This document shows positions 37,566 to 46,707 of a stretch of 64,000 nt of DNA, in pieces; within the stretch, counting starts at the first letter, position 1; the number at the start of each line of letters is the position of its first letter. A program made the position numbers and the translations under genes. Below the pieces are notes generated by a model. It saw only the letters and a list, made by a program, of their open reading frames with translations, was not told the origin of the DNA and ran no database searches. Source of the DNA: Hafnia alvei (GTDB lineage Bacteria; Pseudomonadota; Gammaproteobacteria; Enterobacterales; Enterobacteriaceae); the NCBI RefSeq assembly GCF_034424155.1, contig NZ_CP139992.1, forward strand, positions 1,814,012 to 1,878,011, in the 5' to 3' direction.

Positions 37566-39968
37566 TTAGTTGTTCTCCGCAGTAGCACTCAGTTGGCAGA
37601 TAAAGGGACCATAGGTGCTTAACTTTTGTGAATGATTTTCAGGCAGGCTGAAATTGACGATGCAGTTTTGCCCATTGGGCGTGCGTACGTGCAGCGTGTT
37701 TTGATGTTCTAAATTTTCCAAATAGGCCAATCCGTCCCAGCCGACGTAGGCATCCGCTTTTCCCTGCTGCGATACGGTGCTCGACAGAGGGATAGCGGCT
37801 CCGGTTTGATCGTGCAAGATCACGCTGGCAGCACGGCGTTCGCGCACTGGGAAATGCACCACATAACCACTGTTGCGGCGCACAGAAATACGTTGTTCCG
37901 TGGTATCGGCGTAAATATCAGCAGGCAAACTTAGGGTATCAATGCTGAATTTAGACGGATAAAACGAGGAGACACCCGGCACCAGCATGTATCCTTGACG
38001 GTTTGTGGTGCCTTTGGGTTGGTTTTCAAAATTAACCCCAATATTGGGGTAGCCATCGGTACTGACGATCACAAAGGAATCGTTGATCTGATTAGCCGTC
38101 AGCAGCGTGTTGTCCATATAAACCAACGCTCCCATCATTTCTCCCCACTGGGTATAACGGTCAGATGGGCCGTAAACGCCGCCTTGTAGCTGAATATGCT
38201 CATTACGCCAGCCGAGCGTGGCCTGCTGATAGTTACTTTGTTGTGACTGATTGGCGTAGGCCAGATTCCACTTAAACCCGCCGTCGCTTGGCATTGCGTG
38301 GTCATAGTTGACGGTTTGTTGATTCTCGCCTGTAGCACTGCGCTGGGTTGTCACACTGACGTTATCGAACGCGTTGAACGGAATTTGAATCGATAGCGCT
38401 AATGCCCAATCTTGCTGCGAAGGATCGCGGCTGGCTGACACGTAAACGGTGCTGTTGCCCCACAGGCTTTTATTCCACGACAGGTTGAGCAGTCGGGTAC
38501 GATCACCCGCGAAGCTTTGGATATCGAAATAGGCCAGACCAAAGCTGCCGAGTTGGTCTAGCGAAACTGCCGCCGAGTATTGGTCGCTACTTTTGCTTAG
38601 TGAATAAGAGGACTGGTTGGAATTGCTCTGTGGTACGTCGTACAGCGCGAGGTTACCAAAATTTTTATCGCGGCGGCTGTGCTGGGTGCCAACGTTGAAA
38701 CGCGAATTGCTGTATTGATATCCCCAGTCATATTGATTTCCGCCTTTGCCATACAGGGTGCTGGTGGTTACCGAGGTATTGAGTACGCCAAAATAACCCA
38801 GTTTAATCACAGTACCGAGCCCGCCGAGTGCTAACTCTGGTGCGCCTTCGGCGTGAGATTCCAGCGTGAGGTAATCGTTGATTCCGTAACGATAGGAACC
38901 GCTGGCGGCAGCGCTTCCATAGGAGAAATCTTTTTCGCCGTAATCACGGCGTATTGCGCCAAGCGATAGTGTTGCGTCTGAAAGTCCGGGCTTCAGTAAG
39001 GTACTGGCGACATAAAAAGGCTGGGTGGTGGAGACGCGACGTCCCAGCGCATCGGTGGTGACTAAAACTGCCTCTCCCGCGCCGTTGACATACGGCAGGT
39101 TGGTGAGGGTGAACGGACCCGGCTCAAGGTTCGTGCTGGCCGATTGGTAGCCGTTAATAAAGAGGTCGGCGGTGGTCGGCACTGCCGTTTGTCCATTAAA
39201 GGCGGGAAGCGGATAGGTAATGATGTCGGGGCGTACGGAGAAATCGCGACCGACTGTAACGCCGCCTAAACGCACACTGTCACTCCAACTAAGTGCACCG
39301 GTGATTAAATCTCCCACTTGCCAACTGAAAGCGTGCGCTTCGTTCACGCCGCTTAGCGTAGTGTCGTAACGCCGAAACCCATCGTTGTTGTCGCCGCTGT
39401 TACCGCCAAAGCTTTTGCGCAATATGCCGGTGCTAGAGAGCGTTGCCTCAGGAGTGAAAATACGAAATTCGTTCCACGCTGACGAAAGGGTGGATTCGCC
39501 CTGAGTATGGCTGGTGTATACGTCATAGTTAAATAGCGCACCGCGACCGGCAACGGCTTGGGTTTGTTGGTTTGGGGTACCGGTGAATATCGATTGATTA
39601 GGCAGCCAGCTCGTCGGAATGTCGAGCAGTAGGCGCTGGCCTTCGCTGTCATAGTGCGTTTCGATTTCTGTATCAGCGGTTAAATCTGTTTCTGGCGAGG
39701 AAAACTTATCCGCAGGCAAACCAAGACCAATGAGCTCCGACGATTGGATGTAAAAATGACCGTTGCGTTGGATGACTGGAATGAGTTTGCCAGTATCGAA
39801 ACGGTTAATGACCAAGGCTAAACGAAAATGTTGATCCTGATTGACAATATTTGCGGTGGGAGGCGGTGGCAGCTCACTGTTGCCCGGTTCGCCAAGTGCG
39901 ATACCGGGCAAACTTAATGTGACCATAAGCTGCACAGCGTGGCTGCGCCAAATCCTGATGGCTTTCAC
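37566..39968 (-). CDS. Archaic chaperone-usher pilus usher
   Basis: An 800-residue outer-membrane usher with a signal peptide (LPGIALG), an N-terminal chaperone-binding domain (about 45-160), a 24-strand barrel, and C-terminal domains ending in CIVNFSLPENHSQKLSTYGPFICQ. Its motif set (YPLPAFNGQTAVPTTADLFING; EPGPFTLTNLPYVNGAGEAVLV) fits ushers that work with spore-coat-U-type subunits. It threads pilin-chaperone complexes to the surface. It lies between the chaperone and the tip gene with short gaps, in one - strand operon. Confidence 0.92.
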   Translation of the reverse strand: MKAIRIWRSHAVQLMVTLSLPGIALGEPGNSELPPPPTANIVNQDQHFRLALVINRFDTGKLIPVIQRNGHFYIQSSELIGLGLPADKFSSPETDLTADTEIETHYDSEGQRLLLDIPTSWLPNQSIFTGTPNQQTQAVAGRGALFNYDVYTSHTQGESTLSSAWNEFRIFTPEATLSSTGILRKSFGGNSGDNNDGFRRYDTTLSGVNEAHAFSWQVGDLITGALSWSDSVRLGGVTVGRDFSVRPDIITYPLPAFNGQTAVPTTADLFINGYQSASTNLEPGPFTLTNLPYVNGAGEAVLVTTDALGRRVSTTQPFYVASTLLKPGLSDATLSLGAIRRDYGEKDFSYGSAAASGSYRYGINDYLTLESHAEGAPELALGGLGTVIKLGYFGVLNTSVTTSTLYGKGGNQYDWGYQYSNSRFNVGTQHSRRDKNFGNLALYDVPQSNSNQSSYSLSKSSDQYSAAVSLDQLGSFGLAYFDIQSFAGDRTRLLNLSWNKSLWGNSTVYVSASRDPSQQDWALALSIQIPFNAFDNVSVTTQRSATGENQQTVNYDHAMPSDGGFKWNLAYANQSQQSNYQQATLGWRNEHIQLQGGVYGPSDRYTQWGEMMGALVYMDNTLLTANQINDSFVIVSTDGYPNIGVNFENQPKGTTNRQGYMLVPGVSSFYPSKFSIDTLSLPADIYADTTEQRISVRRNSGYVVHFPVRERRAASVILHDQTGAAIPLSSTVSQQGKADAYVGWDGLAYLENLEHQNTLHVRTPNGQNCIVNFSLPENHSQKLSTYGPFICQLSATAENN

Positions 39969-39994
39969 GGCGGTATCTTAACGGGCTGGGGCGA

Positions 39995-40756
39995 CTATTG
40001 CGCTGGGCCTGACTGCCAGATCTTGCTGTCGCTATTCACTTCAGCTTTTAGCGTTTCGCCATGAGTCACACCTGTTGGTAATGCCCAAGTCCGATAGGAT
40101 CCGGCGAGAACGTAACCTAATAGCCCATCGGCTATCGTTCTGCCGTTAATCGATACTTTGCTCAGGCGTGCATGAACGTTACCACGGTTGGTGACCTCAA
40201 TGGCTGGATGGCCATTATTAGTGGTCATTTTCCAACTAAGTTGGCTTTGGCTAAGATGCACCGGTTCTGCCGCATTGCGCTGGAAATTAACGCCGTCGCC
40301 ATAAACAAATAAAGGCAGCGAATAGCGCATTAAAAGTGACACGCCGGCCTGAGACCCCGCGGAATGTTCTGCTGCTGGAACTTCATCTATCAAAATACGG
40401 AACGCTTGTTCTTGCCCAGCAGGCGTAGGGGATTGGCGGATTAGCCTGATTAATTGTTTTTTTCCTGCCCCGATATTCACAATGGGAGGGCTTGCAACAA
40501 CGTCTTGTTGGCTCCGATAATTTTCTTCTCCAGCAACCTGTTTCCAGCCAAGAACTCTAATTTGCATCGTTGCGGCTGTAGAGCCTTTATTTTCTAGCCA
40601 TAGCTCAGTGGCATTATCGTTGGCACCTAAGGCGGGATCGATCGGCCAGATCAGCATATTTGTGGCAGCGTTGGCATTTATTGTCGCGACGGCGCCTAAT
40701 AACGTGCTACCTAGAATAATGCAAAGATGACGTGTGGAGCGATGCAGGTTGCTCAT
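39995..40756 (-). CDS. Periplasmic pilus chaperone
   Basis: At 253 residues it has a signal peptide (TINANAA), an N-terminal Ig domain with LIWPIDPALGANDNATELWLENKG and the G1 donor segment, and a C-terminal Ig domain (VEVTNRGNVHARLSKVSINGR). It folds and escorts pilins to the usher. AAGGAG is followed by the ATG at 40756. It sits third in the operon, directly before the usher. Confidence 0.92.
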   Translation of the reverse strand: MSNLHRSTRHLCIILGSTLLGAVATINANAATNMLIWPIDPALGANDNATELWLENKGSTAATMQIRVLGWKQVAGEENYRSQQDVVASPPIVNIGAGKKQLIRLIRQSPTPAGQEQAFRILIDEVPAAEHSAGSQAGVSLLMRYSLPLFVYGDGVNFQRNAAEPVHLSQSQLSWKMTTNNGHPAIEVTNRGNVHARLSKVSINGRTIADGLLGYVLAGSYRTWALPTGVTHGETLKAEVNSDSKIWQSGPAQ

Positions 40757-40771
40757 TATTATCTCCTTGAT

Positions 40772-41308
40772 TTACCAAGTGAGCGTCACCGTTAATGTAT
40801 CGGTGTAGCTCCCTGAAGGGCTAAAGCCGTTAAGTTGTAATACGCCGTAAATCGGCAAAATAATGTTGTTATTAGAGCTGGAAATATTGAGCGGAACGTT
40901 TTGGTTCACGATGATTTCATTGGTATGCGCCGCATCGGTATAAATACGATAGGGTAGTTGCAGGCTATTTCCGCTTTGCATCACATTGCGCACCGTTGTG
41001 AAATTAGAGCCCCCATTAATCGCCATATTTAGCGTTACGCCGGGAGTGCATGCCAGCGTTAGCGAGGTATTTTGGACAAAAGTACCGTTAACACCGCCGG
41101 TACCCGTGCCGGGATAGGTACCGAAACTCAGGGTTCCAAACAGGCTTCCTGTGCCTAGAACAGCGCATCCTGCCACGATGGTTGCCTGCGCTTTGAACTG
41201 CGCGGTGATGATGGCGTTGGCGCTCCCCACAATGAGCCCCCACAGCAAAACCACCGCTAAAAGCGACTGAAGCGCTACCTTTAATGCGCACCACTCCCGC
41301 GTTTTCAC
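40772..41308 (-). CDS. Spore-coat-U domain pilus subunit 2
   Basis: 178 residues with a GTG start six bases after the stop of the first subunit. A hydrophobic leader (VALQSLLAVVLLWGLIVGSANA) is followed by one spore-coat-U domain with paired cysteines (AGCAVLG, LACTPGV) and the closing motif GSYTDTLTVTLTW. It is a minor or adaptor subunit of a Csu-type pilus. No clear ribosome site precedes it, so translation is probably coupled to the upstream gene. Confidence 0.85.
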   Translation of the reverse strand: MKTREWCALKVALQSLLAVVLLWGLIVGSANAIITAQFKAQATIVAGCAVLGTGSLFGTLSFGTYPGTGTGGVNGTFVQNTSLTLACTPGVTLNMAINGGSNFTTVRNVMQSGNSLQLPYRIYTDAAHTNEIIVNQNVPLNISSSNNNIILPIYGVLQLNGFSPSGSYTDTLTVTLTW

Positions 41309-41314
41309 GGTAAA

Positions 41315-41884
41315 TTAATAAGTAATGGTAATGTTTAAAGTGTCGGCATAAGCACCTGCTAATACGTTAGTACTGTTCGCCACCCCAACGATTTTCCCCC
41401 AAAGTGCATAGCTGTTAGTGTTTCCACTCGTGCTTACTGCGGTTAATACTGCGCCGTTGGCTAACGCCGTGGTCATGGCTGATGTGCCATAAACGCTATA
41501 GGCGATACCTTGGGTGGTGGCGGTTGGGCTGATCAAATATCGCCCAGGAGTGCCTACGGTGCCATAGACCGTGGTAGGGGCTGCGTTAAGGCTGCTGGTG
41601 AGTGCGACGGTATAGCTGGCACCTGCCGTGCATTGCACGTTGAATGTATTGCCGCCGGTGCCTCCACCGGTAAATGTGGCAGACAACGTGTCAAAGGTAG
41701 CGACAGATGTTCCAAAGTTCAAAGAGCCGAAGTTAACACCTGTTTGAGCAGGTGAGCCGTTCACTAAACAACCGTTGGTAAGTGTTAACGTTACGGCAAC
41801 GGTACCTGTTGTGGTAACTGCCATAGCCGGTGCTGAAAATAAGCCAGCGCTAGCTGCGATTGCGAAAATAAACCGTAGCTTCAT
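41315..41884 (-). CDS. Major pilus subunit, spore-coat-U domain
   Basis: A 189-residue secreted protein with signal peptide ending SAPAMA and one spore-coat-U domain (TNGCLVNG, VQCTAGASYTVALTS, closing GAYADTLNITITY). As first gene of the - strand operon it is probably the main shaft pilin. The Csu-like archaic operon order is shaft, minor subunit, chaperone, usher, tip; such pili support biofilm formation on abiotic surfaces in other genera. The promoter should lie in the AT-rich stretch 41885-42277. Confidence 0.88.
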   Translation of the reverse strand: MKLRFIFAIAASAGLFSAPAMAVTTTGTVAVTLTLTNGCLVNGSPAQTGVNFGSLNFGTSVATFDTLSATFTGGGTGGNTFNVQCTAGASYTVALTSSLNAAPTTVYGTVGTPGRYLISPTATTQGIAYSVYGTSAMTTALANGAVLTAVSTSGNTNSYALWGKIVGVANSTNVLAGAYADTLNITITY

Positions 41885-42277
41885 CGTCCATCCCTCATGG
41901 TAAGTAGACAGCTAAACAGCAATTAATTTTCGACTGGTGAAATGCGCAAAGAAAGCAAAAACTTCAATAATTCTTATATTTCAGGCTTATATTACAAATG
42001 TAGCCTAAGTGATAAAAAATCACCACTACTATGTGACAAAACATAATTTGCTGTTATTCAGGGATAAATTGGCGGAAATGAGAAGTATTCTTATTTTATG
42101 CTGGTGAGTATCAAAAGCGGAAAAATAAGGAGTAAAGATTCGTTAACGAAAAAGGGAATAAAACTAGCCAGCGAGGATTTTTGTATTATCAATAAAAATT
42201 GATAATTTGCAGAAATATTTTCTGGGGAGTAGCATTGTTATACACATTAGTGGTCATGCCTGATGGGCAAACAGATT

Positions 42278-42394
42278 ATGCAATCCTTTCATGCTTTTCT
42301 TAAAAACAAATCTCAATTTATGGCAGCGTTTTGGTCGATAATGATTATTATCTGCGAAACCTCCATTGCGCTATACATCATTCGAAATATTTGA
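42278..42394 (+). CDS. Possible small membrane protein upstream of chaC
   Basis: A 38-codon frame starting MQSFHAFLKNKSQ has one strongly hydrophobic helix (FMAAFWSIMIIICETSIALYI). TGATGGG lies about 11 bases upstream. It is in the intergenic region between the pilus operon and chaC, in the chaC direction, and would be too short for most gene finders. Composition alone supports it; it may be chance. Nothing else is visible in 41885-42497. Confidence 0.25.
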   Translation: MQSFHAFLKNKSQFMAAFWSIMIIICETSIALYIIRNI

Positions 42395-42497
42395 TTACCG
42401 CACAACCGCCATACGGCGCATGATGACAGTTGAGTTAAAACGATCTATAGATTAGTTTAAATTCACTGTCGTTGTTTTCTGCGCGGGGGAGGTTAGC

Positions 42498-43163
42498 GTG
42501 TTAACTCGAAAACTATTAGAGTCGCAAGACTATGCCAAAACCTACTCGGCCTTAGAAAACCTGTTCTGGACACCAGCACAGCTGGATGCGTCTTTGAATC
42601 AGGTGCTTGAGACCTGCCCTGAAGGGCAGGGGATTTGGGTTTTTGGCTATGGTTCACTGATTTGGAATCCGTTGCTTGAATTTACCGAAGTGCAGCCCGC
42701 ATTCTTAAAAGGCTGGCAACGTGATTTCAATATTCGTCTACTCGCCGGGCGTGGTTCTGAATGTACTGCGGGACGTATGCTGGGGTTAAAGCCGGGAGGT
42801 GAGACGCGGGGGCTAGCATTTCGCTTATCGGATGAAAATGCGCGTAGCGAACTGCAGTTGCTTTGGACTCGTGAGATGCTCGCGGGAGTTTATACACCGC
42901 AGTGGTGTTCGCTGGCTCTTGAGGATGGCCGAGAGATTAAAGGCATTACCTTTATCACCGACCCTGAGCATCCGCTCTATGAGTCTTGTTCGGCGCTAAA
43001 TACTGTGGCGACTCTGATCTCTCAGGCGACTGGTGTATTAGGCACCAACGCAGAGTATTTATTCTCTTTAGACTCTGCGCTAGAACAGCATCGTATGCCC
43101 GATCACAACATCACACAGCTGGCGCGCTGCGTGCGTCAAATTCAGCAAACAAAGTCACAGTGA
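42498..43163 (+). CDS. chaC: Glutathione-specific gamma-glutamylcyclotransferase ChaC
   Basis: The 221-residue protein shows the fold hallmark WVFGYGSLIWNP (about 46-57), with the conserved GYGSL phosphate-like loop, and a central RGLAFRLSDENARSELQLLWTREML where the catalytic Glu follows. ChaC enzymes release 5-oxoproline and Cys-Gly from glutathione in the cytoplasm. The start is GTG at 42498 with a strong GGGGGAGG. An inverted repeat TAGGCGG / CCGCCTA follows at about 43199-43224. In E. coli chaC lies near chaA; here no chaA is adjacent. Confidence 0.88.
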   Translation: MLTRKLLESQDYAKTYSALENLFWTPAQLDASLNQVLETCPEGQGIWVFGYGSLIWNPLLEFTEVQPAFLKGWQRDFNIRLLAGRGSECTAGRMLGLKPGGETRGLAFRLSDENARSELQLLWTREMLAGVYTPQWCSLALEDGREIKGITFITDPEHPLYESCSALNTVATLISQATGVLGTNAEYLFSLDSALEQHRMPDHNITQLARCVRQIQQTKSQ

Positions 43164-43238
43164 TCATCGATGTTTATTTTTTAATCGTTTCGTAAACTTA
43201 GGCGGACAGGAGATGCCCGCCTAGGGATTGTGTGATAA

Positions 43239-43267
43239 TTGACGCATGCGTCACAGAAGAGAATAAT
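43239..43267 (+). promoter_or_regulatory. Promoter of tRNA-Lys
   Basis: TTGACG (43239-43244), a 17-base spacer and AATAAT (43262-43267) lie just upstream of the tRNA. The match is good but not perfect. Confidence 0.55.
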
Positions 43268-43277
43268 CATTCCCGTT

Positions 43278-43353
<76 letters not shown>

Positions 43354-43562
43354 ACAAAACCTTTCAATATTAACAATCTAAATCATTTTCTTCGATAACC
43401 CTTATTAATTTTAATTCAGTGATGGCGACAAAGTGGCGACAGCGGTTTTGTGCCAGCGCTAACCCTATATTATCTGTATGACCAGATCGCAATCTACCAG
43501 CCTAGTTTCTTCGGGCAACAGTGCTACTATGCCTGAAGGCAGTGTGAGCTAGAGGGATTGTT

Positions 43563-43781
43563 ATGATGATATTCAATGTATTTGGTCGTCTTATCGGTGT
43601 TAAAAGAAGTCAGACGGGATATTTGCTTTTTAATGTTTCAGGCGCGGAATATAAGTGTTCGCGAATATATGATGTGATTATTCCTGATTTCATTGCCGAA
43701 GATGAAATACCTCAATGGCTTGATGATATATATCATGAGGCAGCAACGATGGAACATCCTGATGTTTATCGGGTTGAATAG
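43563..43781 (+). CDS. Small conserved-type hypothetical protein
   Basis: 72 residues starting MMIFNVFGRLIGVKR. A compact alpha/beta protein with DVIIPDFIAEDEIPQWLDDIYHEAAT near the end; it reminds me of small DUF7661-like proteins but I am not certain. AGAGGG precedes the ATG. A terminator follows directly, so it is a single-gene unit. It lies next to tRNA-Lys, a usual site for inserted genes. Confidence 0.6.
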   Translation: MMIFNVFGRLIGVKRSQTGYLLFNVSGAEYKCSRIYDVIIPDFIAEDEIPQWLDDIYHEAATMEHPDVYRVE

Positions 43782-43782
43782 C

Positions 43783-43808
43783 AAAAATCCGCAATGAGCG
43801 GACTTTTG
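43783..43808. terminator. Hairpin terminator after small hypothetical gene
   Basis: AAAAATCCGC / GCGGACTTTT: TCCGC (43788-43792) pairs with GCGGA (43798-43802), with an A-run before and a T-run after, so it could work on both strands. Confidence 0.75.
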
Positions 43809-43882
43809 TTAGGTCTTATCTAGCTGTAGACCCTTTCTCCACTATCACATTATAGTGGCGACGATGAGCCAAAGCATGGCTG

Positions 43883-44329
43883 TTATATCTTTTGCGCAAT
43901 ATCCCAGATAAAGCCAAAGGGATCTTTCACGCGTGCTTTTAAATCACCCCAGAACATTTCAGTTGGCTTACTCAGCACACTGGCGCCAGCTTGTTTCATA
44001 GCTTCTACCAACGCCACTGTGTCATCAACGTACATATAGAAAATGAACGGTGTTGGGAAACCTGATGTTTGTGGGCTGCTTAAGTCAGAGTCCCAGCCTT
44101 CCTTATTTATCGTAAAGTTGGTTCCACGATAGCGAATGCGTGCGAATAACATTTCTCCATTATCGTCTTCCAGTTCTGCAATAGCCACCATCCCCATCGA
44201 ATTGGTGTAGAAATCAACTGCAGAACTAACATTGGGAACGTTAAGCGCAGTGGTTAACCAAGTTAGCCCCATGCCTTCCCATGGATGGGTGCGATCTTCA
44301 ACATTATTGAACCAGGTGAGTTTATCCAT
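43883..44329 (-). CDS. VOC-superfamily (glyoxalase/bleomycin-resistance fold) protein
   Basis: 148 residues from the ATG at 44329 (MDKLTWFNNVED), with GAAGGAA upstream. Two beta-alpha-beta-beta-beta modules are visible: TALNVPNVSSAVDFYTNSMG and FIFYMYVDDTVALVEAMKQAGASVLSKP, ending VKDPFGFIWDIAQ, the typical C-terminal strand with metal ligand region. Substrate unknown; such proteins range from lactoylglutathione-type enzymes to antibiotic-binding proteins. Confidence 0.8.
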   Translation of the reverse strand: MDKLTWFNNVEDRTHPWEGMGLTWLTTALNVPNVSSAVDFYTNSMGMVAIAELEDDNGEMLFARIRYRGTNFTINKEGWDSDLSSPQTSGFPTPFIFYMYVDDTVALVEAMKQAGASVLSKPTEMFWGDLKARVKDPFGFIWDIAQKI

Positions 44330-44654
44330 TTTTGTTTCCTTCAAAAATTAGTTGTTTAAATATTTATATGTATGAGTTCATATGTAGAAAAGTTATTTTC
44401 TGCAGTCGCTGCATTTTATCGGGAATTAAAAACAAATACTGTATATAAAAACATGTTAACGGTTAATTTATGTTGCTAGGTTTGTCTGATTTTTTTTAAA
44501 AGTTGTTATATGAATGCTTGTTAGAAAATAGAGATAAAATTTATATCAATTATTCAGATAATTAAGCTCAATAACTAAGTATAAGAATGCATCAATAGAA
44601 ATCATCATCCTTTGTTCATAGAGTGTTTAGCCAAGTGTCTATATAGTGCGTTGG

Positions 44655-44717
44655 CGTTCAAATAAAGAGCTAACGCCGCAAAGTGCGAGTGCCGGAGATA
44701 AGCGCCGGAATTGAACG
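44655..44717 (+). ncRNA. Structured RNA motif, copy A
   Basis: A conserved core AAAGAGCTAAC.CCGC-5 bases-GCG...CCGG (44664-44708) is enclosed by a terminal stem CGTTCAA (44655-44661) / TTGAACG (44711-44717). Copy B 180 bases downstream has the same core but a different terminal stem that still pairs. The strand is a guess from the downstream terminator. I cannot assign it to a known RNA family. Confidence 0.5.
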
Positions 44718-44833
44718 TAATTTATTGATGTTATGATCATGAGTGCAAGCAGTGAATCCATTAGCGCACTAATTACTAAGTGCGATAGCAATAATTGCTA
44801 ATTATAACTCACGGTATTATGACATAGTGATTT

Positions 44834-44896
44834 TGCCCCGTTAAAGAGCTAACACCGCCGAGAGCGAGTGCCGGAGATAAGCGCCGGGATGGGGCA
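44834..44896 (+). ncRNA. Structured RNA motif, copy B
   Basis: The same 45-base core as copy A, differing only at one base and in the five-base loop between CGC and GCG, is enclosed by TGCCCCGTT (44834-44842) / GATGGGGCA (44888-44896). Four of the nine stem positions show paired changes relative to copy A. It is followed by a strong terminator at 44911, so both copies may belong to one transcript of about 270-300 bases. Confidence 0.5.
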
Positions 44897-44910
44897 TAAG
44901 TTCACAAAAG

Positions 44911-44938
44911 AGGCCACCGCAAGGTGGCCTTGTTATTT
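44911..44938 (+). terminator. Terminator downstream of the tandem RNA motif
   Basis: AGGCCACC (44911-44918) and GGTGGCCT (44923-44930) form an eight-pair stem with a GCAA tetraloop, followed by TGTTATTT. No gene reads into it from the + side, so it points to an untranslated transcript. Confidence 0.75.
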
Positions 44939-45022
44939 GTATCTTCTTCTATGTATTGTCATCACATCTCACAAATCTAAAATCGCCCTTTGCCGAAAGG
45001 CTCTTCTAGCTGAGATATCTTT

Positions 45023-45283
45023 TCATTGCTTCTGCTCGCGTACTGCATAACTGGTGGTGAACACGATAAGTGCGCCTGCAATTGGCGATAATAAGGTGGC
45101 TATTCCTGCAGTTAGTTCAGCCCCATCGGAGATATAAAATGCAGCAAAGTAAAGAGCAGCGGCAAGGATCACCATGCCTAAGCAACTGAATATCGCGTAT
45201 ATCCCGCCTCTGCGGGAATATGCAAATAAACTAACGGTAAGAATGGCGAGTGACAGAATGACAAATCCGTAGAGAGGCTCCAT
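45023..45283 (-). CDS. Small inner-membrane protein, unknown function
   Basis: 86 residues from the ATG at 45283, with AAAGGAG seven bases upstream. Three transmembrane helices are evident (about 4-20, 29-49, 59-79), with a positively charged SRRG loop after the first. I do not recognise the family. It lies downstream of ydgC on the same strand. Confidence 0.55.
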   Translation of the reverse strand: MEPLYGFVILSLAILTVSLFAYSRRGGIYAIFSCLGMVILAAALYFAAFYISDGAELTAGIATLLSPIAGALIVFTTSYAVREQKQ

Positions 45284-45400
45284 CGTCAAGCTCCTTTAGC
45301 TAAGTTTAATTAACATAATGGCTCCTAACTCGCATCAAAACATTAACCTTAGTCATAAGATACTTGATTTTATTGACGATAAAAAAACTAGCGAAGGTGA

Positions 45401-45745
45401 TTATCCAACGCCATGAAATTTGTTCCACAACGTTACTAAGGCCCAAGCAGAGGCAACCCAGCAGAATACGGCGATTATGAGAGAGAATGAGAGGCGCAGA
45501 TGTGCTATCAGAAAATAGAGTGACAGAAGGTAGATAAAGTAGGGAATGATGGCCCATATCCCAAAGATGATGGTTGAACGAAGTGCTTCAATAGAACGCT
45601 CTGTACCAACAATGTAGTGGGCGATCAGCGCAAAGGTAGGAAAAAGAGGGATCAAGCCAGCAATATAATAGTTTTTACTTCTAGCCAAAATAGCAATCAG
45701 CAAAACAACGAATGCACCTAGTAACGCTTTGAACAACAATCCCAT
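45401..45745 (-). CDS. ydgC: GlpM-family membrane protein YdgC
   Basis: 114 residues with four predicted membrane helices and the GlpM-family signature LLIAILARSKNYYIAGLIPLFPTFALIAHYIVG near the N-terminus, then WAIIPYFIYLLSLYFL. The E. coli member is YdgC; the Pseudomonas GlpM affects alginate production, but the molecular role is unknown. It stands between yecF and the 86-residue membrane protein. Confidence 0.82.
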   Translation of the reverse strand: MGLLFKALLGAFVVLLIAILARSKNYYIAGLIPLFPTFALIAHYIVGTERSIEALRSTIIFGIWAIIPYFIYLLSLYFLIAHLRLSFSLIIAVFCWVASAWALVTLWNKFHGVG

Positions 45746-45873
45746 TGTTAGTCACGCTCATACTTATATATTTAAGCAGTATCATTGCATAATAAAGCAA
45801 GGCGGAGAACTATTCAGGGACAAAACAGTACAAGATTTGGCTTACAGCAGGGTGCAAGCCAAATCTAAGCAGA

Positions 45874-46098
45874 TTATTGACGGTAAGCGTGTTTAATCTG
45901 GCAAATAGCGTGCTTGAAAGACTCTGACTGAGAGGCATCTTCGAGCTGAGCCGCAAATTTTTCCATGTTAATAATCACTTTACCCGCATCGGCTTGGCCC
46001 ATGGCTTTTAACATGAAGGTCAGAGTGGCTTTTAAGCACGCGACTTCATTGGCCAGAGTTTCGATAGTGGATTCGGTTGAGAAATCTACGTTGCTCAT
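45874..46098 (-). CDS. yecF: DUF2594-family protein YecF
   Basis: 74 residues, same length as E. coli YecF, with the shared LANEVACLKATLTFMLKAMGQADAG segment and IKQAYRQ-like end (ICQIKHAYRQ). In E. coli yecF lies between uvrY and sdiA; here it is divergent from uvrY and no sdiA follows. Function unknown; all-helical and cytoplasmic. The 609-base gap to uvrY has no convincing gene and should hold the divergent promoters. Confidence 0.9.
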   Translation of the reverse strand: MSNVDFSTESTIETLANEVACLKATLTFMLKAMGQADAGKVIINMEKFAAQLEDASQSESFKHAICQIKHAYRQ

Positions 46099-46707
46099 AT
46101 TGTACCTTTAATGGAATGTTTTGCCCTTGATGAAGTTAAATGGATCAATGCATGGGAAGAGCTGCTCATCAAGGACGGATTTTTTTAAGCTGCAGAGTAT
46201 ACCACAGGTTAAAAACTTTGAGGATGCATGAGAGCGATCGCTTTTATCAAAGCGGGGTTTTAACTTTTACTCGCAGGGGAGAGTTAAATAGTTTCAAACG
46301 GTTAATGTTTGTTCGGCGTGGGTGAAATATATTCAAATTGTTATTGTTCTTAATAGTTTTCATTATTAAAACGATATTTTCTGTTAGGTCAAAGAGTATG
46401 TTTTAGCAAAAAAACTATTAACTTCACGACTTGTTTACGTTTAATTATACAAAGATGTTGTTAATGTTGAGTTATTATTAACTTATTGATTTTAATGGAT
46501 ATCAAAGAGCCGTGTTTTTGTATCTATTCACTGACTAAGCCGCTTTTTGTGCATGACTAGGGTTGAGAAATAGAACCTTGTATCTTTAGGAAGATAAAAT
46601 CAGTATTAAGTGATTAAACTATTCATTCTTGCTTAAAAAAACAGTATTATCGAAGCTTACTGGCAATAAAAACATGTCATTAATTCCTTCTTTGGGGAGA
46701 CTTTTCT

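Noticed and set aside
43432..43862. AGTGGCGAC repeats flanking the small gene after tRNA-Lys as an island boundary
   Set aside because: Nine bases only, with no other sign of integration.
44655..44896. Twister ribozyme
   Set aside because: CTAACAC-CGCC and TGCCGG...AAGC...CCGG recall twister elements, but the required downstream strand (UAAAA, then GGAGGG pairing back) is absent in both copies and no permuted order restores it.
44655..44896. Miniature transposon (MITE) pair
   Set aside because: The terminal inverted repeats differ between the copies while the core is conserved, the reverse of what a shared transposase would require.
46140..46325. 61-codon frame between yecF and uvrY
   Set aside because: No ribosome site, composition unlike a protein, lies in a divergent promoter region.
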